Source: an uncultured Bacteroidota bacterium
GTDB lineage: Bacteria > Bacteroidota > Bacteroidia > Flavobacteriales > Flavobacteriaceae
Reading direction: 5' to 3'
NCBI GenBank assembly: GCA_903913315.1
Contig: CAIWKX010000025.1
Span: forward strand, 1-52,944
DNA: 52,944 nt
Shown here: positions 46,900 to 52,944 of the stretch, one piece after another
Layout: every line of letters begins with the position of its first letter
How positions within the stretch are numbered: the first letter of the stretch is position 1
Made by a program: the position numbers and the translations under genes
The notes under the pieces: model-generated
What the model saw: only the letters and a program-made list of their open reading frames with translations
Database searches by the model: none
Told to the model about the DNA's origin: nothing

Positions 46900-48972
46900 T
46901 TAAACTTTCAACTTCATCCACAAATAAGAATAATACAAAGCATAAAATTTAGCTTTTTGTTCATTGGTTGAGGAGCCGCCATGACCGCCTTCTGTATTTT
47001 CATAATAGTAAACTTTGTGTCCCAGATCCATCATTTTGGCAGCCATTTTTCTAGCATGTCCAGGATGAACTCTATCGTCTCTAGTAGAAGTCATAAAGAA
47101 TACTTCGGGATATTTAGCGTCTTTAGTTATATTTTGATATGGAGAATATTTTTTGATGAATTCCCAATCGCTAGTGTCTGGGTCGCCATATTCGCCCATC
47201 CAACTAGCCCCTGCTAATAATTTATTAAAACGATGCATGTCTAACAACGGCACTTGACAAACCACAGCATTATACAAATCGGGTCTTTGTGTAAAAGCAA
47301 CCCCCATTAACAGCCCCCCATTACTACCCCCCATTATTCCCAAATGTTGTCTCGAAGTTATTTTTCTTGCAATCAAATCTTCGGCAACCCCATGAAAATC
47401 ATTATAGATGTTTTGACGCTTTTCTTTCAATCCAGCTTGGTGCCATTTAGGACCAAATTCCCCACCTCCTCGAATATTAGCTAACACAAAAATACCACCT
47501 TTTTCTAACCAAGCTTGTCCAATAACTCCAGAATAGAAAGGAACTTCTGAAATTTCAAAGCCACCATAAGCATTCAATAGTGTAGGATTATTACCGTTTA
47601 GGATAGTATTTTTAGCCGAAATCACAAAATAAGGAATCATTTCTCCATCTTTTGACTTCATCTTAAATTGTTCTACTTTATATTTTGAAGCATCAAAATA
47701 AGAAGATAGCGATTTTACTTTATTCAAAGTAGTGCCTTGGGCATTAGCAGCATATAATGAAGTAGGCGTTAGAAAGTTTTGAAACGTAAAATAATAATCA
47801 TCACTTAATTTATCAGTAGAGCCAATTGCAATAGTGCCTAAATCAGGCGCATTTATTTTTGTTTTACTCCATCTTTCATTAATATAGGAATATACATAAA
47901 GCTCATTTTTAACATTAGTTAAAATGTCAATAAGCAAATAGTTTTTAGTGTGTTCAATTTCATTTACACTGCTATAAGCATCAGGTTCATAAATCAATTG
48001 AATGGATTTAGTACCTGTAAGTAAAGATGTGAAATTAGCACCTATTACCGAGCCTTGCTTATAGGTAGTACTTCCAACGGTCCAATTCGATTTTAATGTA
48101 ATAATTAATTGATTTTTATGAATAGTGTTTAAGGTAGCATCGTCTGGAATATCCAATAGTACTAATTTGTCATTAACCATTACATAGGCTTTAGACGAAA
48201 AGAAAGAAGTGCCTTTAGAAACCAACAAATAGTTTTTGTCTCCATCTCTCATAGTATAACCCCAATCGGAAACATCCGTTGTTTCCCCTTCATAAATTGT
48301 TTTGGCATCGCTTAGAGCCGTTCCTCTTTTCCAGAGTTTTACAATTCTAGGATAACCCGATGTCGTCATACTTCCGTCCCCAAAATCAGTTCCTACGATT
48401 AATGTGTTAGCATCTAAGTAATTGATGTTGCATTTCGATTCAGGCATATTAAATCCGTCTGCAATGAACTTTTTACTTGAGGCATCAAATTCTTTAACTA
48501 CAACTGCATCACCCCCTCCTTTAGAAAGACTAACTAAAAAGCGATCATAGTTGGGATATAATCCCTGTGCCGCTTTATAGACCCATTTCACATTGTCTTG
48601 TTTACTCAAAGCATCAATATCCAATAAGGTTTCCCAAACAGGGTTTGCACTTGCATAACTTTCTTTGGTTGTACGGCGCCAAATACCTCTTATATGTTCT
48701 TTATCTTGCCAAAAATTATAAATATAATTTCCGTAAATCGTTGGGAATGCAATTCTATCCGTGGCATTAATAACTGCCAAACTTTTACTGTAAATATCTT
48801 GATAATCCTTTTGCTGCATCAATACATTCAAGGTAGATTTGTTTTGCGCTTCAACAAAGTCAAGTGCTTTTTTACCATCAACTTCTTCAAGCCATAAATA
48901 AGGATCTTCTTGCGCCATCATTGTATATAAGTTCGAAACTAGGAATAAAGTGAGTAATAGTGTTTTCTTCAT
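46900..48972 (-). CDS. prolyl oligopeptidase family (S9) serine peptidase
   Basis: A 690-residue exported peptidase with signal peptide MKKTLLLTLFLVSNLYTMMA. N-terminal residues 20-420 form the seven-bladed beta propeller (DPYLWLEEVDGKKALDFVEAQNK is the S9A opening). The alpha/beta-hydrolase part carries GIMGGSNGGLLMG (serine), TSTRDDRVHPGHARKM (aspartate) and NTEGGHGGSS (histidine). The family cleaves after proline in short peptides. Length is normal. It ends with a repeated terminator and is followed upstream by a TlpA-like thioredoxin gene 10 bases away. Confidence 0.93.
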   Translation of the reverse strand: MKKTLLLTLFLVSNLYTMMAQEDPYLWLEEVDGKKALDFVEAQNKSTLNVLMQQKDYQDIYSKSLAVINATDRIAFPTIYGNYIYNFWQDKEHIRGIWRRTTKESYASANPVWETLLDIDALSKQDNVKWVYKAAQGLYPNYDRFLVSLSKGGGDAVVVKEFDASSKKFIADGFNMPESKCNINYLDANTLIVGTDFGDGSMTTSGYPRIVKLWKRGTALSDAKTIYEGETTDVSDWGYTMRDGDKNYLLVSKGTSFFSSKAYVMVNDKLVLLDIPDDATLNTIHKNQLIITLKSNWTVGSTTYKQGSVIGANFTSLLTGTKSIQLIYEPDAYSSVNEIEHTKNYLLIDILTNVKNELYVYSYINERWSKTKINAPDLGTIAIGSTDKLSDDYYFTFQNFLTPTSLYAANAQGTTLNKVKSLSSYFDASKYKVEQFKMKSKDGEMIPYFVISAKNTILNGNNPTLLNAYGGFEISEVPFYSGVIGQAWLEKGGIFVLANIRGGGEFGPKWHQAGLKEKRQNIYNDFHGVAEDLIARKITSRQHLGIMGGSNGGLLMGVAFTQRPDLYNAVVCQVPLLDMHRFNKLLAGASWMGEYGDPDTSDWEFIKKYSPYQNITKDAKYPEVFFMTSTRDDRVHPGHARKMAAKMMDLGHKVYYYENTEGGHGGSSTNEQKAKFYALYYSYLWMKLKV

Positions 48973-48982
48973 AGGGTATAGA

Positions 48983-49510
48983 TTAGCCTTTTATTAGGTC
49001 ATTAATTTTGTTTTTTAATACTTCAAACTCTTCAGGAGTATATCCAGAGGAAGTATAAACTATAGTTCCGTTGCTATCTATTAGATAATTTCTAGGGATA
49101 TATTTACTTGCAAAAAGATTATAAACAGATTTTCCTTTGTCAGCATAAATCGGAAAAGTAAACTTTTTAGCTTCAATGAATTTGTTTATTTCTTCCTGTG
49201 TGTGATCTCTTCCAAAACTCAATAGTACAAATTTTGGGTTATTTTTTAACTTGTCCCATAGGTCTTTTTGCAAATAAGGCATTTCTTTCATACAAGGGCC
49301 ACACCAAGTGGCAAAGAAATTAATTAAAACAATTTTACCTTTATAATCAGAAAGATGAATTGTTTTTCCATCAACAGTTTTAAATAAGAAATCAGGAGCT
49401 TTTTGGTTTTCTTTGACAAGACTAGTCGCTATAACATCATCATTTGTTTCCTGACTAAATACATTATTAAAGGAAATTAGAATAAAGAGAAGTACTATTT
49501 TTTTAATCAT
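48983..49510 (-). CDS. TlpA-like thioredoxin, exported
   Basis: A 175-residue periplasmic redoxin. Signal peptide IKKIVLLFILISFNNVFSQ, then FKTVDGKTIHLSDYKGKIVLINFFATWCGPCMKEMPYLQ with the WCGPC redox motif near residue 70, and KSVYNLFASKYIPRNYLIDSNGTIVYT for the rest of the AhpC-TSA/thioredoxin fold. Likely a thiol-disulfide reductase for cytochrome or envelope proteins. Ten bases before the S9 peptidase, it is its operon partner. A -7 box (TATATTTG) sits at 49547-49540. Confidence 0.92.
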   Translation of the reverse strand: MIKKIVLLFILISFNNVFSQETNDDVIATSLVKENQKAPDFLFKTVDGKTIHLSDYKGKIVLINFFATWCGPCMKEMPYLQKDLWDKLKNNPKFVLLSFGRDHTQEEINKFIEAKKFTFPIYADKGKSVYNLFASKYIPRNYLIDSNGTIVYTSSGYTPEEFEVLKNKINDLIKG

Positions 49511-49539
49511 AGCTATTATATTGTTTTTATTACAATTCT

Positions 49540-49547
49540 CAAATATA
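49540..49547 (-). promoter_or_regulatory. -7 box (TATATTTG) upstream of the TlpA-like gene
   Basis: The minus strand reads TATATTTG 29 bases before the start codon. A TTG at 49566-49564 leaves 16 bases of spacer, slightly short, and overlaps the htpG terminator. Confidence 0.5.
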
Positions 49548-49564
49548 AGAAAAGCATTTAGAAC

Positions 49565-49598
49565 AAAAAAACCTGCAAGTTTTCACTCACAGGTTTTA
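49565..49598 (-). terminator. terminator of htpG (repeat copy 2)
   Basis: Stem AAACCTG/CAGGTTT around CAAGTTTTCACTCA. A T-run follows on the minus strand. Shares almost the entire sequence with the terminator at 46840. Confidence 0.8.
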
Positions 49599-49622
49599 GT
49601 CTATTCTCTATATTCTCTATTC

Positions 49623-51509
49623 TTATTTAATTAACTCAAAACTGCGTTTCACAAAAGCAGTCAACTCTTCACCTTTCAATAATCCTTGAGAAATTTTAGC
49701 CAAATCTAACGCTTGTTTTACCAAACCTTCTTGAGCTGATTTATCTTCGGTGTTTAAAATAGTCGTTGCTAATTCCGAATTAGAATTCACGACTAAATTA
49801 TACATTTCAGGGAAATTACCCATTCCAAACATTCCACCACCACCTGATTGACTCATTTCTTTCATTCTACGCATAAACTCTGGTTGAGTAATCATAAACG
49901 GAGCAGCATTGCTATCCATGGGTTCCAATTGAACAGAATAGTTGGTTTTTGGAACAATCTCTTCAACAACTGTTTTCAATTTAGTCGCTTCATCTTCCGA
50001 TAATTTAGAGATTTGAGTCTCTTCTTTTTGAATCAATTTATCAATATGGTCAGAGTCCACACGAGTAAAGGTTAGATTTTCATTATCGCCTTCCAATTTT
50101 TGAATCAAATGCGATACAATTGGAGAATCTAATAATAATACTTCATATCCTTTTTCTTTCGCAATATCAATATAACCATGTTGCGCATCTTTATTAGAAG
50201 CATACAGCACTACTAATTTACCATTTTTATCGGTTTGATTGGTAGTAATAGCTTCTTTCAATTCGGCTAAAGTATAGTATTTATCATCTACTGATGGGTA
50301 CAAAACGAAATCACTTGCTTTTTCATAAAATTTTGGCTCAGATAACATTCCGTATTCCAATACGATTTTAATATCGTTCCATTTTTTCTCAAAATCTTCA
50401 CGGTTTTCATTGAATAATGCTTTCAATTTATCAGCTACTTTACGAGTGATATAATTCGAAATCTTTTTCACATTACTATCCGCTTGTAATCCTGAACGTG
50501 ATACATTCAATGGAATATCTGGTGAGTCAATTACTCCTTTCAACATTCCTAAAAACTCAGGAACAATACCTTCCACGTTATCCGTTACAAAAACTTGATT
50601 CTGATACATCTGAATCTTGTCTTTTTGCAATTGTAAGTCGGATGACATTTTAGGGAAATATAAGATTCCTGTCAAATTGAAAGGATAATCAACATTCAAA
50701 TGAATATTAAATAACGGCTCTTCAAATTGCATTGGATACAATTCATGATAGAAATTTTTATAATCCTCATCTGTCAAATCTACAGGCTGTTTCGTCCAAG
50801 CTGGATTAGGATTATTAACGATGTTGTCTACTTCAATAGTTTCGGCAACATAATCTTCTGGTGCATCTTCTGGTTTTGGTAATGTTTCTGTTTTAGTCCC
50901 AAATTTAATAGCAATCGGCATGAATTTATTGTACTTCGTCAACAATTCACGGATTTTATATTCTTCTAAAAATTCTAATGAATCTTCTGCAATGTGAAGA
51001 ATAATTTCGGTACCACGAGATGTTTTATCCGCTGGCTCTAAGGTAAACTCAGGACTTCCGTCGCAAGTCCAATGAGCTGCTGGTTCGTCTTTATAAGATT
51101 TAGTGATGATTTCCACTTGTGAAGCCACCATAAAAGCAGAGTAAAACCCTAATCCAAAGTGACCAATAATTCCAGAATCTTTTGCGGAATCTTTATATTT
51201 TTCTAAAAACTCCTCAGCACCAGAAAAAGCTACTTGGTTGATGTATTTTTCTACTTCATCTGCAGTCATTCCTATACCTTGATCGATGATGTGTAGTTTT
51301 TTACCTTCTTTGTCAATTTTAACTTCAATTATTGGATTGCCATATTCTACTTTAGCTTCTCCAATACTCGTTAAATGTTTTAATTTTAAAGTGGCATCAG
51401 TCGCATTTGAAACCAACTCACGAAGGAAAATCTCATGATCGTTGTAAAGGAATTTCTTAATTAAAGGGAAAATGTTTTCTACTGAAACATTAATTTTTCC
51501 TGTTGACAT
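49623..51509 (-). CDS. htpG: HSP90-family chaperone HtpG
   Basis: A 628-residue ATP-dependent chaperone. The GHKL ATPase lies at residues 1-230: ELVSNATDATLKL, DQGIGMTADEVEKYI, GHFGLGFYSAFMV, and TSRGTEIILHI. The middle domain contains DNVEGIVPEFLGMLKGVIDSPDIPLNVSRSGLQ. The C-terminal dimerisation domain carries a glycine-rich insert SQSGGGGMFGMGNFPEMYNLVVN. A heat-shock-type regulator cannot be seen, but a good sigma-A-like promoter is present at 51572-51603 and a palindrome at 51526-51541 lies between it and the ATG. Confidence 0.96.
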   Translation of the reverse strand: MSTGKINVSVENIFPLIKKFLYNDHEIFLRELVSNATDATLKLKHLTSIGEAKVEYGNPIIEVKIDKEGKKLHIIDQGIGMTADEVEKYINQVAFSGAEEFLEKYKDSAKDSGIIGHFGLGFYSAFMVASQVEIITKSYKDEPAAHWTCDGSPEFTLEPADKTSRGTEIILHIAEDSLEFLEEYKIRELLTKYNKFMPIAIKFGTKTETLPKPEDAPEDYVAETIEVDNIVNNPNPAWTKQPVDLTDEDYKNFYHELYPMQFEEPLFNIHLNVDYPFNLTGILYFPKMSSDLQLQKDKIQMYQNQVFVTDNVEGIVPEFLGMLKGVIDSPDIPLNVSRSGLQADSNVKKISNYITRKVADKLKALFNENREDFEKKWNDIKIVLEYGMLSEPKFYEKASDFVLYPSVDDKYYTLAELKEAITTNQTDKNGKLVVLYASNKDAQHGYIDIAKEKGYEVLLLDSPIVSHLIQKLEGDNENLTFTRVDSDHIDKLIQKEETQISKLSEDEATKLKTVVEEIVPKTNYSVQLEPMDSNAAPFMITQPEFMRRMKEMSQSGGGGMFGMGNFPEMYNLVVNSNSELATTILNTEDKSAQEGLVKQALDLAKISQGLLKGEELTAFVKRSFELIK

Positions 51510-51525
51510 ATTTTGAAATTTTAGG

Positions 51526-51541
51526 CCTGTCTGCCGACAGG
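51526..51541. repeat. short palindromic repeat CCTGTC-TGCC-GACAGG
   Basis: Six-base perfect stem with a four-base loop in the htpG leader. Its GC-rich sequence stands out from the AT-rich surroundings and looks like a dispersed palindromic repeat of Flavobacterium-like genomes. Confidence 0.6.
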
Positions 51542-51571
51542 TAGATTAAACAATTTGTTTCTTCCAATATT

Positions 51572-51603
51572 CAAAAGTAGTACCAAAGCGATAAATATGA
51601 CAA
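51572..51603 (-). promoter_or_regulatory. htpG promoter (TTG-N21-TACTTTTG)
   Basis: On the minus strand TTG (51603-51601), 21 bases, then TACTTTTG (51579-51572). The leader from there to the ATG (51509) is about 60 bases and contains the palindrome at 51526-51541. Confidence 0.65.
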
Positions 51604-51643
51604 ATTGACGTAGAAATACTTTGACAAATAAATTTTAATAAAT

Positions 51644-51675
51644 TTGGTAGCTTTAAAAGTTTGAAAGTATCTTTG
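51644..51675 (+). promoter_or_regulatory. promoter of the lipocalin-like gene (TTG-N21-TATCTTTG)
   Basis: TTG at 51644-51646 and TATCTTTG at 51668-51675, 21 bases apart. The ATG follows 28 bases later. Confidence 0.7.
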
Positions 51676-51703
51676 CAATTCATAAATTAAAAAATTTTAC
51701 AAT

Positions 51704-52177
51704 ATGAAAAAAAGTGTAATTCTAGTATTGCTAACCATTATTTTTGTTGGATGTAAACCGCAACAAACAGTGACCAGCACTAAATTGGACAACAAATCAG
51801 AAGTGGCTATCAAAGGAAATTGGAGCATTGTTTCAGTATCTTATCCAGGTTCTGATTATATTAAAATGACTTCTTTTGACATTGCCGACTCTAAATGTTT
51901 TGTGGGAAGTAACTGGAATTTTATTTCCAATAATAACAAAGGTGATATGACATTAAAAAGCGCAAATTGCGATCCATTTTCTTCACCAATAACTTGGTAC
52001 ATCAATAAAGACGGAAATTTCGTAATGAAAATCACTAATGGTACTAAAGCTAAAAAAGTACTTGATGGCTATATTTTGACCATCGCTAATCAAACAGCAA
52101 CTTCATTTCAGTTGATTGATAAAGTAAATGTAGGAGGTCAGATCGTAAATGCAGTATACCAATTTCAAAAAAATTAA
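51704..52177 (+). CDS. lipocalin-like lipoprotein
   Basis: A 157-residue lipoprotein with lipobox TIIFVGCKP. The mature domain is a small beta barrel of the lipocalin-like type: IKGNWSIVSVSYPGSDYI (the GxW motif), CFVGSNWNFISNNNKGDMTL, SPITWYINKDGNFVMKI and TATSFQLIDKV. Such proteins bind small hydrophobic ligands in the envelope; the ligand is not known. Co-transcribed with the OmpA-family gene 18 bases downstream. Promoter at 51644-51675. Confidence 0.85.
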   Translation: MKKSVILVLLTIIFVGCKPQQTVTSTKLDNKSEVAIKGNWSIVSVSYPGSDYIKMTSFDIADSKCFVGSNWNFISNNNKGDMTLKSANCDPFSSPITWYINKDGNFVMKITNGTKAKKVLDGYILTIANQTATSFQLIDKVNVGGQIVNAVYQFQKN

Positions 52178-52195
52178 TAATAAATAATAGGAAAC

Positions 52196-52891
52196 ATGAA
52201 AAAGATTACAACTTACGTATTAATAGCAACACTTAGTTTGAGCTCATTGTTCAGCAGTTGCAATGCCGTTAAAAATACTAATGATACACAAAGAGGAGCC
52301 GGAATTGGCGCTGTAGCTGGAGGTGTTCTTGGAGCAGTTTTAGGTAACAACTTAGGTCACGGTGGAAACGGTGCGTTAGGCGCTGTTCTTGGTGGTGTTC
52401 TTGGTGGTGTTGCCGGAGGTGTGATTGGTAACAAAATGGACAAACAAGCCCGCGAAATTCAAACGGCTTTGCCTGGCGCTCAAGTAGAAAGAGTCGGAGA
52501 GGGAATCAAATTGACTTTAGGTGAAAATTCTGTTCGTTTTGATACCAATAAATCAACATTAACACCAACTGCAAAAGCCAATTTAGATAAATTAGTACCT
52601 GTTTTTCAAAGTTATGCAGATACTGATATTGTAATTTATGGTTATACAGACAATACTGGTGCTGTAGATTTGAATTTAACTTTGTCAGAACAAAGAGCAG
52701 CATCCGTAAAAGCCTATTTGGCTTCAAAAGGATTAAATGTAGCTCGTTTCTCTAACAAAGGAATGGGAATCGCAGATCCAGTGGCAACCAATGATACTCC
52801 TGAAGGAAGATCTCAAAATCGTCGCGTAGAGTTTGCTATTGTTGCCAATGATAAAATGAAACAAGACGCTCAAAAAGAAGCAGGAAAATAA
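52196..52891 (+). CDS. OmpA-family lipoprotein with glycine zipper
   Basis: A 231-residue lipoprotein (lipobox SSLFSSCNA). Residues 33-82 form a glycine zipper (GAGIGAVAGGVLGAVLGNNLG, then LGAVLGGVLGGVAGGVIGNKM), expected to insert in or contact membrane. The C-terminal OmpA domain binds peptidoglycan: VRFDTNKSTLTPTAKANLDKL, VIYGYTDNTGAVDLNLTLSEQRAASV, FSNKGMGIADPVATNDTPEGRSQNRRVEFAIV, with the conserved D and R for diaminopimelate. It anchors the outer membrane to the cell wall. A terminator follows. Confidence 0.93.
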   Translation: MKKITTYVLIATLSLSSLFSSCNAVKNTNDTQRGAGIGAVAGGVLGAVLGNNLGHGGNGALGAVLGGVLGGVAGGVIGNKMDKQAREIQTALPGAQVERVGEGIKLTLGENSVRFDTNKSTLTPTAKANLDKLVPVFQSYADTDIVIYGYTDNTGAVDLNLTLSEQRAASVKAYLASKGLNVARFSNKGMGIADPVATNDTPEGRSQNRRVEFAIVANDKMKQDAQKEAGK

Positions 52892-52912
52892 TTCTTAGTT
52901 TTTTATACAATC

Positions 52913-52944
52913 AAAGCGTTCACCAAAAGTGAACGCTTTTTTTA
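52913..52944 (+). terminator. terminator of the lipocalin-OmpA operon
   Basis: 11-base perfect stem AAAGCGTTCAC/GTGAACGCTTT with a five-base loop, followed by a T-run that reaches the end of the window. Confidence 0.9.

Noticed and set aside
1..52944. Prophage, insertion sequences or integrases
   Set aside because: No transposase, integrase, portal or tail genes were found, and no attachment-site duplication next to the tRNA genes.

Overview
This window looks like a chromosomal segment of a Flavobacterium-type member of the Bacteroidota. The DNA is AT-rich. Promoters fit the TTG-N19-23-TAnnTTTG pattern of the group. Families typical of the lineage occur throughout: a GlmU-like sugar nucleotidyltransferase, DUF4252, DUF3857 and DUF4369 proteins, TIGR03643, a DUF1501/DUF1800 pair, and a CarB of about 950 residues. 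Most genes are housekeeping, envelope or small-molecule transport genes. There is no prophage, insertion sequence or CRISPR array.

Layout. 1-5.9 kb: the 3' part of a GlmU-like gene (cut by the window edge), mtaB, small hypothetical genes, a lytic transglycosylase and a half-size TauE/SafE protein. 6-12.7 kb: rpmH, carB, a YkgJ-type cysteine-cluster protein, a NYN/OST-HTH protein, a cation diffusion facilitator and a KirBac-type potassium channel. 12.8-20.5 kb: two tandem DUF3857 proteins (one with a transglutaminase triad, one without), a thioesterase, rmuC, an RluE-like pseudouridine synthase, a small VapBC-like pair and trmL. 20.5-26.6 kb: a vitamin B12 uptake locus, with an ABC importer (ATPase, permease, lipoprotein) on the minus strand and a BtuB-like TonB receptor on the plus strand behind a long cobalamin riboswitch. 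26.7-28.8 kb: an ECF sigma factor, an anti-sigma-like protein and two DUF4252 proteins in one operon. 29 kb: tRNA-Leu(GAG) and two identical tRNA-Lys(TTT) genes. 29.4-37.3 kb: aroK, a phosphoribosyltransferase/methyltransferase/S4 operon, an FKBP-TSP3 lipoprotein, a DUF4369 lipoprotein, an M61 peptidase, a hydrolase, TIGR03643 and an AlkB-like dioxygenase. 37.9-46.8 kb: aquaporin, DoxX, EamA, DUF1501/DUF1800, an L,D-transpeptidase-like protein, two Lys/Ala-rich secreted proteins and several hypothetical genes. 46.9-52.9 kb: an S9 peptidase, a TlpA-like thioredoxin, htpG, a lipocalin-like lipoprotein and an OmpA-family lipoprotein.

The least explained signals are two intergenic arrays with a strict 21-bp period. 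The one at 23696-23879 has nine diverged 16-bp quasi-palindromic cores separated by exactly 5 bp. The one at 37535-37765 has eleven near-identical units with A-tracts. Their sequences differ but the format is similar: a near-palindromic core plus an AT-rich spacer every 21 bp, or two helical turns. They are the best candidates for an undescribed element. The duplicated arm inside the cobalamin riboswitch and the paired active/inactive transglutaminase-like proteins also deserve attention.
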